From assembly GCA_900095095.1 (NCBI GenBank), contig FMBT01000577.1:1-45458 (forward strand): a stretch of DNA of 45,458 nt, read 5' to 3'. Each line of letters opens with the position of its first letter. Position 1 is the first letter of the stretch. Shown in pieces: positions 10,528 to 21,634 of the stretch. The notes beneath the pieces were generated by a model. It was not told the DNA's origin and made no database searches. It saw nothing but the letters and a program-made list of their open reading frames with translations. The position numbers and the translations under genes are program-made. The stretch is from Fragilariopsis cylindrus CCMP1102. Taxonomy: Eukaryota; Bacillariophyta; Bacillariophyceae; Bacillariales; Bacillariaceae.

Positions 10528-13228
10528 TTAATTCAAACATTTCCCTGCAACAGGAAATCCGATCTCATCAAGTTTCACCAATCTTGCCCTTGTCATGCTG
10601 CTGGATTTGCTTTCTTCCAATAGCTTGCATTGCCTATAAAAGAAAGAAGGATTAAAGAGACAATGATATGTGAACAGAACAAGAACTGAGTTAGTCAATC
10701 CATTCTGTACTAAATGACGATCGTATCAATACTGCGCATCAATTCGTCCTTCATAGCGTCTCTCTCTCTCTCTCTCTCTTTCTTTCTCTCAAACTTACCT
10801 TCGTTGAGTGGTCACCCAACTTGCAAGCTTCAGGTTCTCTTTGTATGAAGACGGAACATCACTGCGAAAGAGAAGATTTGTTCATATGATACAATACAAT
10901 ACAATAAGATAAGATAAGACAAGATTATATGAAATACGACAGAAAACAAAACTTGCTGAAACAGGTACACAGCACAGAGCCCGTGTATAGATACACACCA
11001 TACAAAAACAAAAACTTCCTTTATTTTCACTTACCAGTGTCCATGCATGATAGAATATTGGCGAAGTTCATCGAAATGTTTTTCCCAAGCACTATCAAGA
11101 CAACTCCAAACAAAACCAATCGACTCTAACAATCTGATTCGTTCACCAGTCAAAGTCGATTGCTTTTTCTCAACTAAGAGATTATATTGATGACGTTGTC
11201 GTTTCACCCACCTGTATTAGTTATTAGTATTATTATTGTTGTTGTTATTATTAGTGAGTCGAATTAATAAAAGAAAGAAAGATCGTTAGACGAAATGATA
11301 AAAACCGATACTCAAAGCACGAATGTTTCTTTTTGTTTCTATTCTAATCTTATACTTACATTGCTAATCCAGCATTCTGCTTATGACCGTGAGGTACGTT
11401 ACTATATTATTAGAGGGAAGAGAATGGTGCAAAAGAATAAAGAAAGAAAGAAAGAACAGGTGAGACGTTGAACAAAGTACACGTGCAGCATACAGTAAAC
11501 AGTACGACTTCCCTTCCCACTTCAATAATCATCTATACTTACCAATGTCCCTGATCTGTCCTGTATCTTAATAGTTCATCATATTTGATCGTCCATTGCT
11601 TACATTGATGCTTATTAAATCGTTGTTGTTGCGGTGATGGTGGTCGTGGACCGGAATGCTGCTGCTGTGTTGTGTTGTTGTTGTTGTTGTTGCTGCTGTT
11701 GTTGCTGCTGTTGCATCAACTGTTGTGCGACACCACCGCCACCACCGTGATAATGGTGATGGTAGTTCTTGTTATTACTCGCAGCGGTGGCGGCGGAGAC
11801 TACTGCCATCGCCTTCTCGCGTTCGGTAGTCGTTTTCTTGAAGCGTTTGGTAGCTCTGGTGGTATTAAGAAGATCGTTCACCCGCTGTTGTTTCTCGCGT
11901 TCACGACGACGTGTTACATCTTGAGCGTTGGCGATGACAGAAGAAGGAAGATAAATCGCCGGTGCCGGCACACGATGATGGAACCCATCAACAATTCCTG
12001 TCAGTTGTGATGTTACATTAGGATTGGTGATGCCGCGTGTACTACTAGTAATAGTAGCAGCCACACCAGGAGAAGATGTGCTGTTTGTTGCGACTCGAGA
12101 TACACCAGAAGCATTCGCCGTATTGTAGTAATGGTGTAATGATAAAAGTTTTTGGTCGGCAAGAGTCATCCCGCCTCTTGAAGTACTATTTCTTGAGGCA
12201 GCATGCGATGGACCGAAAATTGATGACGGTGATGTTCCTGATGATACTGATGATACCGACGATGGTGGTGGATGGCTGTTCGACGTCGTTGATGTCGTCG
12301 CCGTCGCTGCTCCTGCGGTAGTACCATCCTGTTGTTTTGTTCGCGGACGATGTTCTGAATGTTGTTCGACGTCGTTGATGCCGTCGCCGTCGCTGCTCCT
12401 GCCGGTAGTACCATCTGTTGTTTTGTTCGCGGACGATGTTCTGAATGTGGTTCATAAGCAATGTGTTATCATCCCCTCTATGATGTTTTTTTTGCTGTCA
12501 CTGATGGCTGAAGTACTTTCTCGTCTTCGTATGTTATCCAACATCATTAATTCTTGCTGTTGATGTTGTTGTTTTGCTGTTGCTGCAATACCAGCTGTTG
12601 ATTTGCCGCCCTCCTGAGAATCTTTCCTTTCTCTTGTTCTGTTAATATTCCTTCTACGAGACGGTATGCCCTCAAGCTTTCCTCCGCAGCTGCAGCTGCG
12701 CTGGTGCCGGAGCCGGTGCTGGTGATGTAGATAGCATACTCATCAACATTCCTTTCAAAGCATCGTCACGATTATTCAACAAAATGACGTTCTTTTCGGT
12801 CCCAGCCTTGCTGCTGCTGGCGAAGGCGATTGTGCTCATCTTGATGACGAAGACGTCGAAGAATAGCTAGATCGCTAATTCTTTTTGTTTCGAAGCAACG
12901 AGTTGTTGAGTCTATAAAGATCCATTGATGCTGATGCTATGCTTGTGATGCTGATATCCGGTCATCAGGTGGGCGTTGCTGCTGATGTTGGTTTAATAAC
13001 ATCGCTTTGATACATTAGGATTGTCCAAATTAAAAATTGAGGAAGAAGGAAAAGGAGCAGTGCCAAGATAATTAGTTGCAGCAGCAGCAGCAGCAGTGAC
13101 TGTGATATTGATAGCTGCAGCATTACTAGTATGTGATGTGTCGTAGAAAGAGGAGGAGGAGGCATTTGGAGTAAAGATTATTGCTTTCACGAGCGATATA
13201 TATCGTCTTTGTCGTTATCCAGGGACAT
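10528..13228 (-). CDS. Helicase-associated (HA) domain protein, Gln-rich N-terminus, at least five exons
   Basis: The start is at 13228 (MSLDNDKDD). A long low-complexity N-terminal region follows, with a helical part (RISDLAILRRLRHQDEHNRL), Ala/Pro runs, ILTEQEKGKILRRAA, and a polyGln tract encoded at 11660-11710. The C-terminus has two HA repeats (PF03457 style). Repeat 1 runs from KQWTIKYDELLRYR through GHCNVP to LLESIGFVW. Repeat 2 runs from WEKHFDELRQYS through GHCDVP to LVKLDEIGF. Exons after the first are 11360-11401, 11035-11211, 10799-10861 and 10528-10633. The introns are 11402-11542, 11212-11359, 10862-11034 and 10634-10798, all gt-ag. At least six single-base breaks, several in A or T runs, lie between 13190 and 11650, where an 86-bp tandem duplication also sits. 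HA-domain proteins are expanded in diatoms and are thought to bind nucleic acid. No helicase core is present here. Confidence 0.72.
12278..12449. repeat. 86-bp tandem duplication
   Basis: Two adjacent copies begin gttcgacgtcgttgatg and end gatgttctgaatgt, at 12278-12363 and 12364-12449. They differ by a few substitutions and small indels. The unit is not a multiple of three, so it shifts the minus frame of the HA-domain gene. Confidence 0.9.
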
Positions 13229-14205
13229 CAAATTATTCCCTTTAAAAGAACTATTCAAAAAGCAGATGTGGTGTCGAAGTACGCCAAATACTGTGCTTTT
13301 TATCTCTCTGTAATGGCTAGCGGGGTATACAATAGAGAGCGTATTAAAGCAGAGTAGAGTAGTAAAATAGATTAAGCAGAAGAATTTCTAAAACTGTTAA
13401 AGGCCGGTATTTTGTGAAGCGGAAAAATTTGAGGGCGATACCTTAAATAAACATTAATTTTTAACATACCAGTTTCTCTGCCCGCTGTTATATTATTACT
13501 GGTATCTAGAAAAGAGCATGCATGATTGTATCAAAAAGTTGTGATGCTTAAATAAACATTAATTTGTTTCTAAATTAACATAGAAAAGAGCATGCACGAT
13601 TAATTTTTATCAATCGACTTTATTCGCTGAATGAATCAAACACACTTCATCTATGATTTAAGGTATTTTTTATTATTTTCGGAGCTTATCGTTCTAGTAC
13701 CTGTTTTGAATTTACTTAACCTGATGAGGAAATTTGAACTTATAGAACAACCCCTCTTTTTTTAAAGAACAGATTTGGTCGCTTAATTCTATAAAAATGC
13801 TGGTCGCCCATAATAATATATTTATCTTCAGTAAGGATTAATTATCGCACACCAAAAGAATATTCTTAAGAATAGAGTCCAGAGTGATTTTGTAATTATT
13901 AGGGGAAAACTTTGTTTTTGAAGCTCCACAGTGGAAAGTCTACTCATAAATAAATGTACACATGAAGTCATCGTGTTGGTGGAGCCAATATTAATAATCA
14001 AATGATCTTTTGTTCAGTCCACCCCAACTGGAATCTCGACGCTTCTCGTGGCTTACTGTGTATTGCTTGTTGTCATCTTATTCTTTCAAATATGCCACTT
14101 CTATAAAAATATACATACTACATTGTACTATTATACCAGGTTTCTTTACTAATGTAACTAAATCATTTGGATTGTATTGATGAGGCACTCTACTTGAGTT
14201 TTAAA
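13229..14205. other. Divergent intergenic region with paired short repeats
   Basis: No gene is seen. It contains two interleaved repeated motifs. One is cttaaataaacattaattt at 13442-13460 and 13547-13565. The other is tagaaaagagcatgca(t/c)gatt at 13507-13527 and 13581-13601. Confidence 0.5.
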
Positions 14206-15155
14206 GATGTACTACGGATGCTGGTGTATCGATTTCTCCTCCTGATTTGAACAATAGTATTAATACAATTGGAGGACATGATAGTAGATTACTTATAAAT
14301 TATACGGATGAGGATAGAAGATCATTTTTAAGTAGAAGAAGATGTACTGCTGGACATGATAGTAGAGTTCTTATAGATTATAAGGATGATGACAATAACG
14401 GGAATGATCGGAACGAGAACGAGGACCAGAATAATGATCAGCAGAGAGGAAAGACAAAAATAGAAAGCACAAAAAATGATAATGAACAGGTACAGCTGCA
14501 GGCGAAGCTACTACAGCGCCGTAATAGCAAAAGTGATGTACAACAAGAACGCCGTAGCAGTAGCCATCGTATAGTGCGTTTTTCACGGAAGGTAACAGTC
14601 CGTGAGATACGATCACATCATGATTATACACCTCGACAAGTAAAAAAATGTTGGTATCAAGAAGATGAAGTAGATCAAATCAAATTAAAATGTTTACGTA
14701 TCTTAAAAGAACAAAAACAGAAACAGATTCAAAGAAGAGAACAACAAAATATCATAAAAGTAGATGAAGATGAAGACGAAGAAAAAGAATCGTCAACATC
14801 AAGAAACAATGAGGAAGATGAAGATGAACACAGTATCAACAATGATATAGACAGAAATTTTGATGGAAAAGAAGACTATGTTGATGATGAAGAAGAAGAA
14901 ATTGAAGAAGAACAGCACGAGGAATATTGTTTACGTGGATTAGAATCATATGAACCAATTGCATATCAACGTAAAAAACGATTACGTAATAAAGCACAAC
15001 AAATTGTATTCGATATAAATGATCAATCATACGGTGCTGATTATTGTGATGAAATGATTGCAGAATATTATTCAAATACAACAGCCAATTGTTCATTGGT
15101 GGCACATATTATTGGTTTACAGGATGAACGTGATGCTTGTGCAGCATATTCTTGA
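14206..15155 (+). CDS. Charged diatom-type conserved protein (RGLE family), 5' end unresolved
   Basis: The frame is open from about 14206 to the stop at 15155. No ATG occurs before a late Met, so the true start must lie upstream through an intron or a missing base. A duplicated GHDSR(L/V)LI(N/D)Y module is near the start. The core IVRFSRKVTVREI, KKCWYQEDEVDQIK, YCLRGLESY, RKKRLRNKAQQIV and IIGLQDERDA follows a pattern I know from many uncharacterised diatom proteins: VRF..VTVRE, a W-Y/E-E segment, RGLE, then a basic helix. A long Asp/Glu insert (about residues 170-225) separates the two halves. Function is unknown. It is probably nuclear or cytosolic, since no signal peptide is seen. Confidence 0.65.
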
Positions 15156-15378
15156 AAGAAAGATATAAATGTATTGTTCCTATTACTATTCTTTAGTCTC
15201 TTTTATTTATTGTAATTTAATAATATATGTATTACTACTACTGCTACTATAAAATTCCTTCCATTAGGGAAAAATCTATACATAAGGCTTATATGCTGCT
15301 ATTGTGCCGAAGGCACCTCTGTGCCAAAGGTACCTCTTGTAGATGTCGATACGTACATGCTAAACTGTCTGAGAATAA
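15156..15378. other. 3' flank with a doubled mini-hairpin
   Basis: At about 15303-15337 the sequence gtgccgaaggcac is followed by gtgccaaaggtac. These are two adjacent small palindromes, each able to form a 5-bp stem with a 3-nt loop. Confidence 0.5.
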
Positions 15379-16290
15379 TTTGTTGCCCTCTTTGTTGTAA
15401 ACTTTCACATATGTGAAGATTATACCATTATATTGGTACATCATCACTGGTGGATCAACTCATGGTGTATGCTTGTTCATTTACTCCTGTCAACCAAACA
15501 ATTTATTATGAATCAACAACAAGAACTGCTGATTGGTGAAAAGCTGCAGGCCTCTTAATTTTTACATAAAATATCACTTGTTGTACTGCTGCTGCTGCTC
15601 GTGGATCCACTTCTACTGGTGCATGATCATGTTGTGTTTTCTGTTCATACTATCAACATGATGAGACAATAATACTAGTATCAAGGACAACTACTGCTGG
15701 TCCAGTCAGCCAAATAGTATGAAACATCAACAACAACAACAAATACTACTGTGTGAGAATTTATTGTGCACTTCTTGTAAACTTTTTTGCATGTAAAGAC
15801 AGTCCAGTAATATTGGTATGTCACTACTTGTGGGTCCGTTCCTACACTGTTGCACGTTGGTTGTATCTATTCATGTCAAACAAATAATATGAAACAGCAG
15901 CAACAAGATCTGCTAGCTAGTGTATATGAATTGCTGTGCACTTCTTTCAAACATCAGTATGAAAAGGTTGTACAATCCACTCCTGACTACAGCAACAACT
16001 GATCTTTTGTTATAATTTATTTGTTGTGCTATTCTTGTGGAAAACACTTTGCATGTTGTAAAGGCAGTCTCACAACAATATTGATATATCACTTGCAGGT
16101 CCATTTCTGGCTCATGCTGGTTCTGCATATTCCTGTCACCAAAAAATTGTATGAATCATCAACAAACACTGTTGCTGTTCTTGAATTTGCTGTGCAATCC
16201 TTGTGAAATATCTTTGTAGGTGAAGTTTGTATACAGTAATAGTTTAGTGCATTCCTGGTGGATGCTGGTGGTTCTATCAAAATTCTGTTA
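15379..16290. repeat. Degenerate tandem array, about 165-190 bp period
   Basis: A block beginning tt(g/a)(t/c)tgtgc.cttcttgtaaac recurs at about 15379, 15762, 15930, 16021 and 16187, with a more degraded unit near 15570. Inside the units, at(a)ttggtat(g/a)tcact followed by gtgg(g/a)tcc recurs. A closing block (caaa.aattatgaa.catcaacaacaa) recurs at about 15493, 15709, 15878 and 16139. Spacing is about 166-191 bp, with one truncated unit of about 91 bp. No frame is conserved, so it is non-coding. Confidence 0.75.
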
Positions 16291-18650
16291 TAACTACACA
16301 AGTGTATATGAAACGACAGTATAATATGCTCTTAAAGTGTGTTTTTTGGTGGACAAAATAACGCAAAAAAACTAAATCATGTCCTGTGGTACTTGCTACC
16401 TGTACCACTCCACTTTCTGGCATTCTAACCCATCCTAGCATGTAAAAAATCCCAATCAGATGGTATAATCTGAGCTTAATATGCATAGGGTGTATACCTG
16501 GACCGGATCTTGGGGCGCTAGGTACATCTTCTTCACACTGAAAGGTGGTTAAGTGTGTGATGCAGCCTAGGACATGGGAAAATGGCCCATTGGGGGGGGG
16601 GGGGGGGGTATGTGACCTAGTACACACTCAAAAAGATGAATTGTCCCAAAGTAAGCACATTGGGTTGACCAAATACACCAAAGGGAATATAAACTTGGCG
16701 AGCTTTGGGCAGGACCATGCTGATGTGGGCGCTAAAGGAGGAAACCGTTTTAGGGCCTAAATGACCCTTTTGGGGACTTAGCACACCCTGACACCTTCCT
16801 AACCTCCCTACAGCCCTAAGCAATAGTTGGACCTTGTACCCATAGGTATAATGTTAAGCTCCATATAATCTTTCTATGATATTAGGCCTGTACTGATGGT
16901 GCATCACCGTCTTGATTACACGCGCACTTGGCAATTAGAGAAATTGTGTGTTTTAATAGCAGTGGATTTTGACCCATGGCACCCCAAATATATGTATGGT
17001 TACCTTTACTAAAGCAATGATAGAATCCAAAACCTTTATGAGTTAGGTTGATGCCTAGCTATACTATTTGGGACTCAGCATACCTGGTATGGACGCGGTA
17101 GCATTTTCGTGAATTTTGGTGTATTTTATGTCTATTCTTTATGTCTATTATATTGTTCCCCTTGTCCCCCGCCCCGCCATACCACCAATACGGCTAATGT
17201 TCCAAGTATTGTTGGTGTATTTTGACCATATGCATATATGGAAGGTATAAGGATGTTCAAACCATGGTCCAATTTTTTCTGATGTTGTGGCAGCCTATTT
17301 CTGAATGGTACTTTTGAGCATGGAAATATGACATGTTGGCCGAAATGCAATGTTTGTGTTCTGGAGGTAAAAATAAGGTATGTATGAGGGATCATGACCC
17401 TTGGTTCATTCCCTATGGATATTGGATGGATGACTGGGTGGTATTTTGGTGCACCATGCTGGTTGTAGAACCTAAGGAGAAGTTATTTGCAATATTGCTT
17501 TAGAATTTGATTTACACTTCTTATTTTGAAATTTTTAGTAGGTAGGTGAAGATAGTCCTATAATCATAATCATGTTTGGTGTCTTATCCTGTGGTTTCAA
17601 TAGGTAATCTGATTAACACACACTTCCATTACTACTGCAGTACCATTACAAATCCCCTATCTGTAGACAAGACTAGAGTAGAAGGGCGGTAGGTAAGTAA
17701 GGTATAATGGCCATGTGAGTGAGGAAAGAGGAAACAACCATGATTTTGGTGCTAAACTCATAGTGAGGAATATTTTTCCACATGCTGATATAAGACATCT
17801 GGGGGTTACCCCTAGTATAGAAAAACCAAACAAAAACATATAGGTGTGCCTACAAAGTTGTCAGTCTTTTGCACACTTTGCAACAGTAGTTATGTATACT
17901 ACTACTTACTTGTACATATAGCTAGCTAGTAAAAAACACAAATGGAGGAAAAAATCAAGATTGATGGGATCATGCCAATCCCTACCTCTCACACTCGCTG
18001 GCTTCTCTCTCTCTCATTTCTGAGAAACAGGCTAGCTACACTCACTGTCTTAGTATTGAGTAGAGTCAACATACCAAAGAGCCCAGAAATAATTCACTTT
18101 GTGGACAAACTACTAACTACTAACTACCGTATACCACATCATAGTACCAGTCTGCCTATAAAAAGATCGAAACACCTACTACTACAGCAAGTATATCTTT
18201 GATATGGTGGTGGTTTCTTCATCCACAACAAGAAATAGTAGTCAACCAACAATACTTTTTGTGATGATGGGAAAAGTGACAAGCCCCCTATATTGCTCCA
18301 GTTGTTTGTAGTCTGTAGGGGTATATCACCTTCTCTCGTATACTACATCAATATTCATTCCATCAGCAAGTGCTACTCATTAATTATCCTAGGTAGGGGG
18401 AGGTTCTGAAATCCATTCAGCACCACAACATTAACTTCTGATAGTTAACGCTGCCTCCCTCCAATGAATGAATATTGGATATCTTCTAAAGATTGATTGA
18501 TTGATTGACTGATTATTATTCACCATGTGATTCCTGTTTAGACGCCTCCCGTCCTGCAGTCCCCTGCAGTAGTTGACATAATATCCAATTGGATGGATGA
18601 TGGTAGTTGTACAGCATAGTCCAGTATCCAAACACTAGCCGGGGTGGTGC
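16291..18650. other. Gene-free block of unexplained sequence
   Basis: About 2.3 kb lacks any protein-like frame and has fewer triplet runs than the rest of the window. It contains a 17-G homopolymer (16592-16608), and a (CT)n patch (about 18005-18020). Loosely similar phrases, such as aggaccatgctgatgtgggcgctaaa near 16710 and accatgattttggtgctaaa near 17738, hint at old internal duplication. No terminal repeats, transposase or reverse transcriptase motif is visible. It may be a decayed mobile element or a continuation of the array to its left. Confidence 0.4.
16592..16608 (+). repeat. 17-G homopolymer
   Basis: An uninterrupted run of G, with a possible length error in the assembly. Confidence 0.9.
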
Positions 18651-19103
18651 AGAGATTAAAAAGCACTAGAGTATCATATACAGATGATAGGTTGGACTAG
18701 TAGGAGGTAGTAATAGTAGGAAGTAATTGGAAATAGGAGTACAGTACAAGTAGTGGCACATTACTCACGACTCGACTCTAGAGTCTCCACTCTCACGATA
18801 TATAACAATTAGCGCGCGACTCATGCTTCGCTAAAATATTTGCCAAATCTAACTGTAAAAATTCGCGCAACAGTATAACACGAGCTATCGTGTGTTTCAA
18901 TTCTAGACACCTCATTTGCTTATTAACCGACAGCGCTTTTAGCACTTCCTTAATTGCTATGTGTCAAGAACAGAAGTAACAAGAACATCAACGACAGCGA
19001 CTACTACATTCGATTCCGCCCGTGAATTTGTCATTATCTATCGTTAAAAAAAAGAAACCAATAACCCAATAAGACGTTCTAGAATAGAAATATAACACAC
19101 ATC
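18651..19103. other. Promoter region of the LRR gene
   Basis: No gene is seen. The stretch is AT-rich with several actcg/ctcac repeats near 18765-18800. It leads directly into the LRR gene start at 19104. Confidence 0.4.
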
Positions 19104-20290
19104 ATGACGAAGCATTTTATCTACCCAGGAAAGAATACAATGGAAGAAGTCATTTCTTCTCTAAGGAATGAAGGCGATCCCGGGTTGAAAGTTCTACACA
19201 TTATTTTTCCGATAATAATTTTAATGCATCAACACAGGAGTTGCAGGAAGCTATACTAGCGAATAAAATGTCGACGTCCGGTGTTAAAATTCGTGGTTTG
19301 AGGATAATAAATAACTGTTCGGATCGAGAAATACATAGACAGTGTTTTGAATTTTACTTGCGATGCCTTGAGGGACCACAAAACAAGATTCTTGACTTTG
19401 GATATATGCCTACTAAGTTGCTCCTCCGACCATTAGTGGATGCAAACAGAATAGCCGATGCCATTGCAACCAACGAGAATATCCGAATGTTTGGTATCGA
19501 CGATTTGTCTAAACGAGGGATTTTCTATAAAGAAGGAACATTCGGGTGTATACTAAATGCGGTACTCAAAGCTGGCGTACAAACATTTCACTTACGATCG
19601 CGGACATTTCATGGCATTGTAAAAAGTGGTTGCTTTGGTGAAAACTTAGCGACTAATACTACGCTGAAGAAATTATATTTGGATTGCGTTCATGTTGCTG
19701 CCGCAGTTCATCATCCTATGGATGTGTACGATAAAGAGATGGAACAACTGGGAACTATCCTCAAGGTCAATAGAGGACTTACAAAAATTACTATATCTTC
19801 GGCAATAATCAGTAATACTGGACGTCAACATCTACTGGAAAGTTTACGTGATAACACGACACTTTTGGAATTACAGACGAAAAGACCAAGCTCCAAAATT
19901 TTTGTAATCCATCTAGCGGCTGGAGAGGAGGAGAAGGAGGAAGATGAATTAGTACGTGATGAATCTATATCAATTCAATCTCAAATTGATCATCATATGG
20001 TGTTGAATAAAAAATGGATGAGATATAACGATAATAATAATAAGAGCAACAACAGTATCGACGATGACAACGAAGAAACAAAAGCATCGGAGCAGGAGGA
20101 TTATATTCCGCTTAATGTATATCCAAATCTTCTTGAAAATTTTGCAAAGAAACCATTACTTCTTTACCTATTTCTCCAAAAAAAGCAACCACGTATATTT
20201 ACTGACTTTTCAGATCCAAGTCGAAAACGTCGTCGACGTTGCAGTATGCGTATCTTAGCGAAGAAACGACGCGTTTTAGAAGCTGCATAA
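19104..20290 (+). CDS. Leucine-rich repeat protein (ribonuclease-inhibitor-like), one frame break
   Basis: The ATG at 19104 (MTKHFIYPGKNTMEEVISSL) leads into LKVLHI. After one missing or extra base near 19205 the frame continues FSDNNFNASTQELQEAI and stays open to the TAA at 20288. Irregular LRRs of about 25-30 residues follow, including RIADAIATNENIRMFGI, ENLATNTTLKKLYLD, LGTILKVNRGLTKITIS and LLESLRDNTTLLELQ. The 'N..(L/I)..L.(L/I)' spacing with alternating helices matches RI-type LRRs common in diatoms. The tail is acidic, then basic (SRKRRRRCSMRILAKKRRV), a possible nuclear localisation signal. No signal peptide is seen. It is a protein-interaction scaffold by family, and the partner is unknown. 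Confidence 0.75.
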
Positions 20291-20908
20291 CTTTCGGTTA
20301 CAACGAAGGCCTTATTTGCAAGTATGAATTTAGGTACACATCCTGCAATCGAGATGAACTGAAAGAGGGGTGCGCATCGTTGAGTACTTTCGTATGCACG
20401 GTGAAAAGCGATGATGTCGTTATGGGCGATTACGAAGTATGTTCTTGCATCCACCCAGCTTACGGGAACTTGTAAGTCACCACAAATTGGTCGAAATAAT
20501 AAACAAATGAAGTATTTTAATGGTAAATTACTGTATATGCATCTTAAAAAATAGTGTCTTTACATTCACATTGACGTCTAGCCTTAATCTAGCCTTACTC
20601 TACTGTAGTCAAGCCTAGCTCAATGTAAATACTAGTTCCAAAGGCTCTAGATACAATGTGGTCGCAGATAAAACGGAATGATCGACGGGTCGGAGAGCAA
20701 CGATTGTTCTTTATTTTGTTCTTCTCGAAGAGCATAAACGTTGGTAATCATAAGTGTAGCACTTTCGTTAACATGCACTTTAGGCAGGCAGGCAGGTAGG
20801 CAGGCAGGCAGGCAGGTAGGCAGGCAGGCAGTTGTCGTCGCTTCAATCCCATTTTTTCTGATGAGTTGAAGGATGAAGAAGTGGATCTTTCGATTTCATT
20901 TCAATTCA
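20291..20908. other. Intergenic between convergent 3' ends
   Basis: No gene is seen. It holds the 3' flanks of the LRR gene (+) and the ART gene (-), plus a tetranucleotide repeat at 20784-20830. Confidence 0.5.
20784..20830. repeat. (GGCA)n microsatellite with GGTA variants
   Basis: About twelve tetranucleotide units, mostly ggca with regularly spaced ggta. Confidence 0.95.
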
Positions 20909-21634
20909 TTATTGCTTCGTATTCGTATTCTTCGTATTCTTCGTATTAATGTTCCATTGTTGGATATTAACAATACAATCTAATTCATATATAGCAAGTT
21001 CAAATGAATGTTCAGTTTCTTCATTGATTGTTAATGCATCAATTCCATAATAGGTTTGTAGATAATCAGCTGTTAATCGTTCAGTTGCTTCATCCCATTT
21101 TCCAGATGATAACCTACTTGTTGATTCAGGTGGTTCATCACCATTCGGTAATAATGGTTGTTTGGGTGTTGTTGCACTTTTAAATGTATGATGATCCAAT
21201 AATGGCCAATGTTGTTTACCAGATTGTCCATCATGGTAATTCCCAAATGAAAATATAGATAAGGTTCCATTAATTAGTTCAATATCAACCTCTAAACAAA
21301 CTAATCTTTCATTTTGTATTTGAATCTTATCAGCATTCGATAATAAACCGATGGAATTATTTTGTCGCAATAGCCGTGATTCCGTTTCAAGCAACGTATT
21401 TAATGCTTCCTTTAAACAATAATTTGGATTTACACCAAAATATACAGCAGCACCTAATTTTAATCCTCTTTCTATTGCATCCTTTTGTGTTGGCAATCTG
21501 AATCTATTTTCTTTTATTATCGATTCTGCATTTTCTTTTGTTGTTGCATGATATACTCTATAATCATACGTCTGACTCTTCGATGACGAGGCCGTCGATG
21601 GCGATGGCGATGGCAATGGACGTTCTTGCGGCAT
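20909..21634 (-). CDS. Putative ADP-ribosyltransferase-fold (PARP-like) protein
   Basis: An intact 241-residue intronless frame starts at the ATG at 21634. After a Ser/Pro-rich start, RVYHATTKENAESII (His29) and LGAAVYFGVNP (Tyr65) match the first two positions of the H-Y-E/Q triad of PARP-type ADP-ribosyltransferases. The terminal strand SFELAIYELDCI could supply the Glu. The 'YHxTxxENAxSII' opening followed by 'G.(A/G)VYFG' is typical of stand-alone ART-fold domains in protists and bacteria. No signal peptide or second domain is seen, so it is probably cytosolic or nuclear. NAD-dependent modification of protein or nucleic acid is an inference from the fold, and activity depends on whether the third residue is real. 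Confidence 0.6.
   Translation of the reverse strand: MPQERPLPSPSPSTASSSKSQTYDYRVYHATTKENAESIIKENRFRLPTQKDAIERGLKLGAAVYFGVNPNYCLKEALNTLLETESRLLRQNNSIGLLSNADKIQIQNERLVCLEVDIELINGTLSIFSFGNYHDGQSGKQHWPLLDHHTFKSATTPKQPLLPNGDEPPESTSRLSSGKWDEATERLTADYLQTYYGIDALTINEETEHSFELAIYELDCIVNIQQWNINTKNTKNTNTKQ

Noticed and set aside
11672..12010. Plus-strand polyLeu frame
   Set aside because: It is the reverse-strand reading of the polyGln tract of the HA-domain gene.
16291..18650. Autonomous transposon or viral insertion
   Set aside because: No transposase, integrase, reverse transcriptase or capsid-like frame, and no terminal repeats that I can see.
18640..18720. tRNA-like sequence gccggggtggtgcagag
   Set aside because: It resembles the 5' end and D-arm of a class II tRNA, but there is no GGTTCGA T-arm or matching acceptor stem downstream.
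20784..20830. CRISPR-like array
   Set aside because: The spacing is a simple tetranucleotide microsatellite with no spacers, and the genome is eukaryotic.
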